Positions 1-5,076 of a DNA stretch of 5,076 nucleotides are shown in pieces. Positions within the stretch are counted from its first letter, which is position 1; the number at the start of each line of letters is the position of its first letter. The notes below the pieces were generated by a model, which did not search any database, was not told the DNA's origin, and was given only the letters and a program-made list of their open reading frames with translations. Source of the stretch: Gammaproteobacteria bacterium. GTDB taxonomy: Bacteria > Pseudomonadota > Gammaproteobacteria > PS1 > Pseudothioglobaceae. The position numbers were made by a program, and so were the translations under genes. The DNA is taken from the NCBI GenBank assembly GCA_028599035.1, contig JAQRMT010000085.1, positions 1 through 5,076 of the forward strand, in the 5' to 3' direction.

Positions 1-118
1 GAGCTTCTGCCATGACTTTAGTGATGGCAGCTGTTAGGGTGGTTTTACCGTGGTCAACATGACCGATGGTGCCTACATTGACATGGGGTTTGGTTCTTTC
101 GAATTTTTCTTTTGACAT
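1..118 (-). CDS. tuf: Elongation factor Tu, N-terminal fragment (cut by window edge)
   Basis: Reading the minus strand from the ATG at 118 gives 39 codons that match the EF-Tu N-terminus: MSKEKFERTKPHVNVGTIGH, followed by VDHGKTTLTAAITKVMAEA. The P-loop (G1) GHVDHGKT lies at residues 19-26 and is the nucleotide-binding motif of this translational GTPase, which carries aminoacyl-tRNA to the ribosomal A site in the cytoplasm. The family is usually about 395 residues, so some 90% of the gene lies beyond position 1. A clear Shine-Dalgarno GGAG (plus-strand 127-130) sits 8 nt before the ATG, inside the 12-bp gap after the fusA stop. It is the last visible gene of the rpsL-rpsG-fusA-tuf order and is probably cotranscribed with fusA. 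The identification is secure; whether a second tuf copy exists elsewhere cannot be seen. Confidence 0.97.
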   Translation of the reverse strand, partial: MSKEKFERTKPHVNVGTIGHVDHGKTTLTAAITKVMAEA

Positions 119-130
119 TTTAAATGCTCC

Positions 131-2233
131 TTACTTATTTAATTTTTCGATAACATCATCGGCAACATTTTTCGGTGCTGCAGTATACTTTGAGAATTCC
201 ATTGAGTAACTTGCACGGCCTTGAGTTGCAGAACGAAGATCGTTTGCATAGCCGAACATTTCAGCTAATGGAACATCTGCTTTTAACTGCTTACCATTAG
301 GCAGGTCTTCCATTGCGCCCACCAAGCCACGGCGTCTGTTTAAATCACCCATAACATCACCCATATACTCTTCAGGGGTAACAATCTCAACAGCCATCAT
401 TGGCTCAAGTAGTTGAGGGTTAGCCATCTTAACACCTTCGCTCAAACACTTGGATGCGGCAATCTTAAACGCCATTTCGTTCGAGTCAACATCATGGTAA
501 GAGCCATCGTAAACTGTTACTTTCATATCTACCAATGGAAAGCCAGCCAATACGCCATTTTCCATTTGCTCTTGAATACCCTTGTTAACCGCAGGAATGT
601 ATTCCTTAGGAATCACGCCGCCTTTAATTTCATCAACGAACTCATAACCTGCGCCTGGCTCTTGTGGCTCAATGCGTAGATACACATGTCCATACTGACC
701 ACGACCGCCTGATTGTTTGGCAAATTTATGCTGATGTTCAACCAAGGTTGTAATTGCCTCACGATAAGCAACTTGAGGTGCGCCAACATTACATTCAACA
801 TCAAATTCGCGCTTCATACGATCAACAATAATGTCTAAATGAAGCTCGCCCATGCCTGCAATAATAGTTTGTCCTGATTCTTCGTCACTCGATACACGGA
901 ATGAGGGATCTTCAGCAGCAAGTTTGCCCAATGCAATGCCCATTTTTTCTTGGTCTGCTTTGGTTTTAGGCTCAACAGCTAAGGCAATTACCGGCTCAGG
1001 AAATTCCATTCTTTCTAGTACAATTTTTTCCTTAAGGTCGCACAATGTATCACCCGTGGTCACATCTTTAAGTCCAATCGCAGCAGCAATATCGCCTGCA
1101 CGAACTTCTCTAATTTCGTCCCGTTCGTTTGAGTGCATTTGTACCATACGACCAATTCTTTCTTTTTTGCCTTTTGATGAATTGTAGATAAAATCACCTG
1201 CTTTCAACACGCCAGAATAAACACGGAAAAATGTTAGCGTACCTACAAACGGATCAGTCGCAATCTTAAATGCTAGTGCCGAAAATGGCTCATCATCATC
1301 GGCTGGACGCGGCGCTCTAGTTTCGTCTTTATCATCAAGAATACCCTCAATCGCATCAACATCTAGCGGAGATGGCATATACATAATAATTGCATCTAAT
1401 GCCGCTTGAACGCCTTTGTTTTTAAAAGCTGAACCACAAAACATTGGGATAATTTCATTAGCAATACATCGAACACGAATACCTTTTTTAATTTCATCGT
1501 CGGTTAAATCACCTTCTTCTAGGTATTTTTCCATTAACTCGTCATTAGCTTCGGCCGCTGATTCCACCATGAATTCACGCTTTTCATCTGCTAGGCTTTG
1601 TAATTCTGCTGGAATGTCTCTAGCATCGTAAGTTGCGCCTTGATCTTCTTCATTCCAATAAATGGCCTTCATAGTAATTAAATCTATAATGCCTTTAAAA
1701 TCTTCTTCCGCACCAATAGCAATTTGCATTGGCACTGGATTTGCACCTAGGCGATTTTTGATTTGCTCACAAACACGCAAGAAATCTGCACCAGCACGAT
1801 CCATTTTATTGACAAAACCAATTCTAGGAACATTGTATTTATTAGCTTGACGCCAAACAGTTTCTGACTGAGGCTCAACACCGCCTACCGCACAAAACAA
1901 AGCCAATGCGCCGTCTAATACCTTAAGAGATCGTTCTACTTCAATAGTAAAGTCAACATGTCCCGGGGTGTCAATAATGTTGATGCGGTGTTCTTCGAAC
2001 TGCTCATCCATGCCTTTCCACATACAAGTGGTTGCCGCAGAAGTAATGGTAATACCGCGCTCTTGCTCTTGCTCCATCCAATCCATGGTCGCACCGCCAT
2101 CATGCACTTCGCCAATTTTATGAGTACGCCCTGTGTATAAAAGAACGCGTTCAGTGGTTGTAGTTTTACCAGCATCAATATGCGCCATAACACCGACATT
2201 ACGGTAGCGACTAAGGGGGTGATTTCTTGCCAT
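131..2233 (-). CDS. fusA: Elongation factor G (translocase GTPase)
   Basis: This 700-residue protein is close to the 704 of E. coli EF-G, the cytoplasmic GTPase that drives tRNA-mRNA translocation and, with the recycling factor, ribosome recycling. Visible G-domain motifs are the P-loop AHIDAGKT at 17-24, the switch I segment ERGITIT at 58-64, DTPGH at 88-92 and NKMD at 142-145. The G domain with its G' insert occupies about 1-290, domain II about 310-400, and domains III to V the rest. The domain IV tip motif GSYHDVDS is present with its histidine at residue 580, the site that enters the decoding centre. The ATG start fits the family N-terminus (MARNHPLSRYRN) and has AAGGA (plus-strand 2243-2247) 9 nt upstream. 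It lies 30 bp after rpsG and 12 bp before tuf. No frameshift or missing catalytic residue is seen. The domain III-V architecture and operon position exclude EF-Tu or a tetracycline-protection protein. Confidence 0.98.
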   Translation of the reverse strand: MARNHPLSRYRNVGVMAHIDAGKTTTTERVLLYTGRTHKIGEVHDGGATMDWMEQEQERGITITSAATTCMWKGMDEQFEEHRINIIDTPGHVDFTIEVERSLKVLDGALALFCAVGGVEPQSETVWRQANKYNVPRIGFVNKMDRAGADFLRVCEQIKNRLGANPVPMQIAIGAEEDFKGIIDLITMKAIYWNEEDQGATYDARDIPAELQSLADEKREFMVESAAEANDELMEKYLEEGDLTDDEIKKGIRVRCIANEIIPMFCGSAFKNKGVQAALDAIIMYMPSPLDVDAIEGILDDKDETRAPRPADDDEPFSALAFKIATDPFVGTLTFFRVYSGVLKAGDFIYNSSKGKKERIGRMVQMHSNERDEIREVRAGDIAAAIGLKDVTTGDTLCDLKEKIVLERMEFPEPVIALAVEPKTKADQEKMGIALGKLAAEDPSFRVSSDEESGQTIIAGMGELHLDIIVDRMKREFDVECNVGAPQVAYREAITTLVEHQHKFAKQSGGRGQYGHVYLRIEPQEPGAGYEFVDEIKGGVIPKEYIPAVNKGIQEQMENGVLAGFPLVDMKVTVYDGSYHDVDSNEMAFKIAASKCLSEGVKMANPQLLEPMMAVEIVTPEEYMGDVMGDLNRRRGLVGAMEDLPNGKQLKADVPLAEMFGYANDLRSATQGRASYSMEFSKYTAAPKNVADDVIEKLNK

Positions 2234-2263
2234 TTTCTTAAATCCTTAATTCTAAATATTCGA

Positions 2264-2731
2264 CTACCAGCGGAAGTGAGCAAATGCTTTGTTTGCTTCT
2301 GCCATTCTGTGTGTGTCTTCTTTTTTCTTAAACGCAGTGCCACGATTTTGCACCGCATCTAGTACTTCGCCTGCTAATCTAAGTTTCATGCCTTTTTCAC
2401 CCCGTTTGCGTGATGCTTCAATAATCCAACGCATTGCCAAGGCAACCTTGCGCTCAGACCTTACTTCAACGGGAACTTGATAAGTTGATCCACCAACACG
2501 ACGAGACTTAATCTCAACGGCAGGACCAATATTTTCTAATGCTTTCTTGAAAGTCTCAATTGGCTCAGCATTGCCTTTTGCCTCAATTGTATCTAACGCA
2601 TCATAAACAATCTTCTCAGCTACCGATTTCTTGCCGTCTAACATTAAGATGTTAACGAACTTAGCCAATACTAAATCACCAAATTTTGGATCTGGTAGGA
2701 TTTCTCTTTTAGGTGCGGATCTTCTTCTCAT
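2264..2731 (-). CDS. rpsG: 30S ribosomal protein S7
   Basis: This 155-residue basic protein begins MRRRSAPKREILPDPKFGD and ends NKAFAHFRW, both typical of bacterial S7, which is usually about 156 residues. S7 binds the 3' major domain of 16S rRNA, nucleates assembly of the 30S head and lies near the E-site tRNA. The segment around VGGSTYQVPVEV and the RW...ASRKRGEKGM region are the family's RNA-binding core. The start is ATG; upstream there is only a weak purine tract AAGAGA (plus-strand 2738-2743) about 6 nt before it, so initiation may depend partly on coupling to rpsL, which ends 28 bp earlier. In E. coli, S7 represses its own operon by binding the roughly 100-nt rpsL-rpsG spacer; here the spacer is far too short to hold that structure. 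The stop is TAG, unlike the TAA of its neighbours. Confidence 0.97.
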   Translation of the reverse strand: MRRRSAPKREILPDPKFGDLVLAKFVNILMLDGKKSVAEKIVYDALDTIEAKGNAEPIETFKKALENIGPAVEIKSRRVGGSTYQVPVEVRSERKVALAMRWIIEASRKRGEKGMKLRLAGEVLDAVQNRGTAFKKKEDTHRMAEANKAFAHFRW

Positions 2732-2759
2732 AGGGTTTCTCTTGTTTTATATATTGTTA

Positions 2760-3134
2760 TTACTTCTTAGGTTTCTTAGCGCCATACTTAGAACGACCTT
2801 GCATCCTGCCATCAACACCAACGGTATCTAGCGCACCACGAACTGTATGGTAACGCACACCTGGCAAATCCTTAACACGGCCACCACGAATCAAAATCAC
2901 CGAGTGTTCTTGTAGATTATGACCTTCACCGCCAATATAAGTCGTTACTTCGGCAGCATTGGTTAATCTAACACGGGCAACTTTTCTCAGTGCTGAGTTA
3001 GGTTTTTTAGGGGTTGTGGTATAGACACGAGTGCATACGCCTCGTTTCTGGGGACAGCTATCTAGCGCCGGCACACCACTTTTCGTTATCTTCTTTTTGC
3101 GTGGATTACGCACTAATTGATTAACTGTTGACAT
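2760..3134 (-). CDS. rpsL: 30S ribosomal protein S12
   Basis: This 124-residue protein is the usual length for S12 and starts MSTVNQLVRNPRKKK. S12 sits at the interface of the 30S decoding centre and controls tRNA selection accuracy. The two conserved loops are intact: TTTPKKPNSALRK with Lys43, and GGRVKDLPGVRYH with Lys88 and Asp89 (numbering includes Met1). Lys43 and Lys88 are the residues changed in classical streptomycin-resistant mutants, so this sequence has the wild-type, sensitive-type residues. Asp89 is the aspartate that RimO methylthiolates in E. coli. The ATG has GGAG (plus-strand 3145-3148) 10 nt upstream. It is the first gene of the str operon, about 70-80 nt downstream of a strong predicted promoter. 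The C-terminus ends in a basic SKYGAKKPKK tail. Confidence 0.98.
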   Translation of the reverse strand: MSTVNQLVRNPRKKKITKSGVPALDSCPQKRGVCTRVYTTTPKKPNSALRKVARVRLTNAAEVTTYIGGEGHNLQEHSVILIRGGRVKDLPGVRYHTVRGALDTVGVDGRMQGRSKYGAKKPKK

Positions 3135-3212
3135 AAATTACACTCTCCAAAAATCTCTAAAATTCTTATTAATTATTCAATCGCTCGTTTTTCAAGAGCA
3201 ATAAAGGGTGGA

Positions 3213-3241
3213 ATTATACTGTGTTGAATAATTTTCGTCAA
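3213..3241 (-). promoter_or_regulatory. Predicted sigma70 promoter of the rpsL-rpsG-fusA-tuf operon
   Basis: On the minus strand a -35 box TTGACG (plus-strand 3236-3241) is followed after exactly 17 bp by a perfect -10 box TATAAT (3213-3218). This is an almost ideal sigma70 promoter, pointing at rpsL. Transcription would begin near 3205-3207, giving a leader of roughly 70 nt. The bases just after the -10 box (TCCACCC) form a GC-rich discriminator, a known trait of stringently controlled ribosomal promoters; that regulation is inferred. The -35 box includes the TGA stop codon of the upstream phosphatase gene (3238-3240). The leader also contains a small GCTC...GAGC hairpin (plus-strand 3183-3199), too weak to call regulatory. 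Confidence 0.82.
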
Positions 3242-3714
3242 TCAATTTTATGTAATTTATCCAACAAAAAACCACTGGCACGATTTAACATCTTAAAAAC
3301 CTCATCAAAACGCCCTTCAAAGTAAGGGTCAGGCACGCTTTTCCCATTATTTTGTGGAATATTATCAAGCATTAAAGCGAGCTTGTGCCGATGTTCCATT
3401 GGACAAATATCTTGTAAATCTGACAAATTACTCGCATCCATTGCAAAAATATAATCATAATGATAAAAATCACTTTCGTGCACTTGTCTCGCCCGTTGAT
3501 GAGACAAATCAACGCCATACTTATTAGCAGCCACTTGAGAACGAGAATCAGGCTGCTCACCAATATGGTAAGCGCGTGTGCCTGCGGAATCAATTTCGAA
3601 CAAATCTTGTGCATTGCGTTTTTGCATTTGCGCTTGGAATGCACCTTCAGCAGTTGGCGAACGACAAATATTACCCATACAAACAAACAAAATTTTGATT
3701 TTTTCGTTACTCAT
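3238..3714 (-). CDS. Low-molecular-weight protein-tyrosine phosphatase family protein
   Basis: From the ATG at 3714 this is a 158-residue cytosolic protein of the LMW-PTP fold, the normal family length (about 145-160). The N-terminal strand ILFVCMGNICRSPTAEG holds the C-x5-R-S phosphate-binding loop, with nucleophile Cys12, Arg18 and Ser19. The late DPY motif (Asp129-Pro-Tyr131, in SVPDPYFEGRFDEV) supplies the general acid. These enzymes hydrolyse phosphotyrosine through a cysteinyl-phosphate intermediate; bacterial members such as Wzb counteract tyrosine kinases in exopolysaccharide export. The DPY motif favours a phosphatase over the related ArsC arsenate reductases. A GTG codon directly before the ATG would add one residue; the ATG is preferred because the only SD-like bases (AGG, plus-strand 3719-3721) are 4 nt from it but just 1 nt from the GTG. 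No partner kinase is in the window, so the substrate is unknown. No terminator separates it from rpsL. Confidence 0.9.
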   Translation of the reverse strand: MSNEKIKILFVCMGNICRSPTAEGAFQAQMQKRNAQDLFEIDSAGTRAYHIGEQPDSRSQVAANKYGVDLSHQRARQVHESDFYHYDYIFAMDASNLSDLQDICPMEHRHKLALMLDNIPQNNGKSVPDPYFEGRFDEVFKMLNRASGFLLDKLHKID

Positions 3715-3741
3715 CACGCCTAACTTAGATAAAATTCAACT

Positions 3742-3775
3742 ATTATATCTATTTAAAAACCATCGTTTATGTCAA
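3742..3775 (-). promoter_or_regulatory. Possible promoter for the phosphatase gene in the divergent region
   Basis: The 54 bp between the phosphatase start and kdsD is AT-rich and must drive both genes. On the minus strand there is a perfect -10-like TATAAT (plus-strand 3742-3747). The sequence TTGACA (3770-3775), a consensus -35, lies 22 bp upstream of it and overlaps the kdsD start codon, but 22 bp is longer than the normal 16-18 bp spacing. On the plus strand, TATTAT (3741-3746) could be a -10 for kdsD, but no -35 stands out. The two candidate -10 boxes overlap, so the two directions could compete. The assignment is tentative. Confidence 0.35.
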
Positions 3776-4734
3776 ACACATTGTTAAACTCTGCTAAAAA
3801 TGTCATCCTTACTGAAGCACAAGCCGTTACTCAATTAGCCGAAAAACTTGACCAAAGCTTTATTGATGCCTGCGGATTAATTCAAAACTGCACTGGCAAA
3901 GTTATCTTAATTGGCATGGGCAAGTCAGGACACATTGGCAATAAAATTGCCGCTACTTTTGCCTCCACCGGCACACCCGCTTTTGCCGTTCACCCAGGCG
4001 AAGCAGGACACGGCGATTTAGGCATGATTGAACAAAACGATGTTGCTATTTGCATTTCTTACTCAGGCGAATCCAATGAAATTATGACACTAATACCAGT
4101 CATTAAACGCCTCGGTGTTCATATTATCAGCATGACAGGTAATAAAAACTCTGCTATCGGTAAAATCAGCGATGTGCATTTAGATGTTAGCGTACAAAAA
4201 GAAGCCTGTCCGCACAACCTAGCGCCCACCTCCTCCACAACAGTAGCGCTTGCCATGGGCGATGCGTTAGCCGTGAGCATTCTTACCAACAAAGGCTTTA
4301 GCCCCGATGATTTTGCTCGCTCACATCCCAGCGGCGCACTCGGCAGACGCTTACTAACTTTTGTTAATAATATTATGAAAACAGGAAACGACATACCTAT
4401 TGTTAGCGCCGATACTAAACTACTAAATGCCTTATTGGTGATGAGTCAAAAAGCCCTCGGCATGGTACTAATTACCAATAATAACATCCTACAAGGCATT
4501 TTCACCGATGGCGACCTACGCCGTGTTTTAGAAGAGCACCCAAACATTCAAAATCTCGCCATTGGCAAAGTCATGACCAAGCATTGCAAAACCATCCTCG
4601 CCGACAAACCCGCAATAACAGCAGTCGCAATGATGGACGAATACAACCTAAACTCACTGCCCGTAGTTGATGAAAGCAATCAAGTAGTCGGTGCAATTAA
4701 CACCCACACCTTAATGCAAGCAAAAATTATTTAA
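3769..4734 (+). CDS. kdsD: D-arabinose 5-phosphate isomerase (KdsD/KpsF family)
   Basis: This 321-residue protein (E. coli KdsD has 328) has an N-terminal SIS sugar-isomerase domain at about 35-175 and two C-terminal CBS domains at about 203-262 and 269-320. It should interconvert ribulose 5-phosphate and arabinose 5-phosphate in the cytoplasm, the first step towards Kdo for LPS. Signature stretches are GMGKSGHIGNKIA (49-61), HPGEAGHGDLG (75-85), SYSGESNEI (97-105) and SHPSGALGRRL (185-195). Lys52, His81, Glu104, Glu145 and His186 match the E. coli catalytic and binding residues Lys59, His88, Glu111, Glu152 and His193 with one constant offset of 7, so the active site looks complete. The ATG start fits the family N-terminus, but no Shine-Dalgarno is visible upstream. 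Unlike the common arrangement, kdsC and the lpt genes do not follow. Paralogues KpsF and GutQ have the same fold, so the exact pathway role rests on this being the housekeeping copy. Confidence 0.93.
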   Translation: MSNTLLNSAKNVILTEAQAVTQLAEKLDQSFIDACGLIQNCTGKVILIGMGKSGHIGNKIAATFASTGTPAFAVHPGEAGHGDLGMIEQNDVAICISYSGESNEIMTLIPVIKRLGVHIISMTGNKNSAIGKISDVHLDVSVQKEACPHNLAPTSSTTVALAMGDALAVSILTNKGFSPDDFARSHPSGALGRRLLTFVNNIMKTGNDIPIVSADTKLLNALLVMSQKALGMVLITNNNILQGIFTDGDLRRVLEEHPNIQNLAIGKVMTKHCKTILADKPAITAVAMMDEYNLNSLPVVDESNQVVGAINTHTLMQAKII

Positions 4735-4865
4735 CCCTATTTTTAACAATTAATTGCTAGGCGTTTAGTAGGCTGAATATTGCAAACAAAAAGGCTGGCA
4801 CTGGATTGGACTTATTTTTTTTCTTATTTTATACCTCCAAAACCCTCAATTAAAAAAAGGGTGAA

Positions 4866-4973
4866 ATGGTGAAGGCCTTGCCTTCACCAAAACAGCGTGG
4901 TGAAGTCGTTGCCTTTGGCTTACATAGAGGTTTCTCCTGTTGTTTAAAAAATGATTATTTAGTCAACCCTTAA
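4866..4973 (+). CDS. Possible small ORF, 35 codons, unknown
   Basis: An ATG at 4866 opens a 35-codon frame ending at TAA 4971-4973. The product begins MVKALPSPKQRGEVVAFGL and continues through a cysteine pair (FSCCLKN) to YLVNP. An SD-like AAGGG (4857-4861) lies 4 nt before the ATG, which is short. I recognise no family, signal peptide or membrane segment. The start of the frame coincides with the perfect hairpin, so the codons there are constrained by the palindrome, which argues that the DNA or RNA structure and not the peptide may be what is maintained. A chance ORF is quite possible. Confidence 0.2.
   Translation: MVKALPSPKQRGEVVAFGLHRGFSCCLKNDYLVNP
4867..4889. repeat. Perfect 10-bp inverted repeat (hairpin) with 3-nt loop
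   Basis: TGGTGAAGGC (4867-4876) and GCCTTCACCA (4880-4889) are exact reverse complements around a CTT loop, giving a stable stem with 6 G/C pairs. On the minus strand it is followed by TTTCACCC and then seven T residues (plus-strand A run 4852-4858), so it could act as an imperfect terminator for transcription coming from the right; on the plus strand no T run follows. The heptamer GGTGAAG of the left arm recurs once at 4899-4905, and GGTGAA also occurs at 4860-4865. It may instead be part of a dispersed intergenic repeat. Confidence 0.8.
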
Positions 4974-4999
4974 AAACCCACCCAACCAAATCCCTGCAT

Positions 5000-5076
5000 T
5001 CACTCAAAACCAATAAAACTTCTTTTTATATCCCAAGGGTAGGCTTTGCGCTCCAATGCCGCAAAATTTATGCTGT
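5000..5076 (-). CDS. Possible C-terminal fragment of a minus-strand ORF entering from the right edge
   Basis: On the minus strand one frame is open from the window edge to TGA (plus-strand 5000-5002), giving 24 full codons that include NFAALERKAYPWD and end SFIGFE. The composition is protein-like (charged residues and aromatics mixed), but 24 codons prove nothing, and a second frame of the same strand is also open over nearly the same span (including KFCGIGAQSLPLGYK). It could be the end of a real gene, a remnant, or an intergenic repeat. If it is a gene, the hairpin at 4867-4889 lies 110 bp downstream in a position where a terminator could act. Confidence 0.2.
   Translation of the reverse strand, partial: SINFAALERKAYPWDIKRSFIGFE

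Larger units (their letters stand above)
4735..5076. other. Right-hand tail without a confident gene
   Basis: These 342 bp follow the kdsD stop and contain no recognisable gene. They hold a small AT palindrome CAATTAATTG (4747-4756), an 8-T run (4815-4822) without a convincing stem before it, a perfect hairpin (4867-4889), a possible 35-codon ORF (4866-4973), a 74-nt stretch with one G (4963-5036), and a possible minus-strand C-terminal coding fragment at the right edge. No tRNA or rRNA sequence was recognised. The mixture suggests an intergenic repeat element or decayed DNA, but no second copy is available in the window to prove a repeat. Confidence 0.6.

Noticed and set aside
852..1187. A 111-codon open frame on the plus strand
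   Set aside because: It lies wholly antisense inside fusA, has no ribosome-binding site and a low-complexity Ser/Ile-rich product; it is a shadow of the real gene.
1936..2358. A 140-codon minus-strand frame across the rpsG-fusA junction
   Set aside because: It is out of frame with both well-supported genes and overlaps the ends of each; the product resembles no family I know, and the junction is fully explained by rpsG and fusA.
3372..3686. A 104-codon minus-strand frame inside the phosphatase gene
   Set aside because: It is the alternative frame of a gene with clear catalytic motifs, and its hydrophobic product is a by-product of AT-rich codons.
4119..4394. A 91-codon minus-strand frame antisense to kdsD
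   Set aside because: It is antisense to the conserved SIS domain, with no start signal and no recognisable product.
4747..4822. Possible intrinsic terminator for kdsD (palindrome CAATTAATTG and an 8-T run)
   Set aside because: The palindrome is AT-only apart from its ends and lies about 60 bp from the T run, and I find no GC-rich stem directly before the T run.
4842..4862. ACCCT...AGGGT inverted repeat beside the main hairpin
   Set aside because: It has only 5 bp with an 11-nt loop, short enough to arise by chance.
4735..5076. CRISPR array, tRNA or insertion-sequence ends in the tail
   Set aside because: There are no regularly spaced direct repeats, no cloverleaf-like segment and no paired terminal inverted repeats with target duplication.

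Overview
The window carries the start of a bacterial translation (str) operon on the minus strand, a low-molecular-weight protein phosphatase gene just upstream of it in the same direction, and a divergently transcribed LPS-precursor isomerase gene (kdsD family) on the plus strand. About 340 bp at the right end contain no gene I can name with confidence. The DNA is AT-rich (roughly 40% G+C by eye). S12, S7, EF-G and EF-Tu read as proteobacterial, most likely gammaproteobacterial, and the kdsD gene implies a Gram-negative cell that makes Kdo-containing LPS. The sequences remind me of marine or symbiotic sulfur-oxidising gammaproteobacteria (SUP05/Thioglobus-like), but that is an impression and not a demonstrated placement.

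Layout, reading the minus strand from right to left: LMW-PTP (3714 to 3238), a very good sigma70-type promoter (TTGACG, 17 bp, TATAAT) whose -35 box contains the phosphatase stop codon, then rpsL (3134 to 2760), rpsG (2731 to 2264), fusA (2233 to 131) and the first 39 codons of tuf (118 to 1, cut by the window edge). The four translation genes are separated by only 28, 30 and 12 bp with no terminator, so they very probably form one transcript. On the plus strand, kdsD runs from 3769 to 4734, and a 54-bp AT-rich divergent region separates it from the phosphatase.

S12 and S7 build the 30S subunit, while EF-G and EF-Tu drive translocation and aminoacyl-tRNA delivery. The phosphatase and kdsD are unrelated to translation; both may relate to the cell envelope, but that link is inferred from families only. 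The right-hand tail (4735-5076) holds a perfect 10-bp hairpin, a possible 35-codon ORF, a strongly G-poor stretch and a possible C-terminal fragment of a minus-strand ORF entering from the right edge. It looks like intergenic, repeat-like or decayed DNA.

Nothing in the window amounts to a clearly new biological system. The points worth a second look are the short S12-S7 spacer, the promoter embedded in the phosphatase stop codon, the phosphatase in place of rpoC upstream of rpsL, and the unexplained tail.
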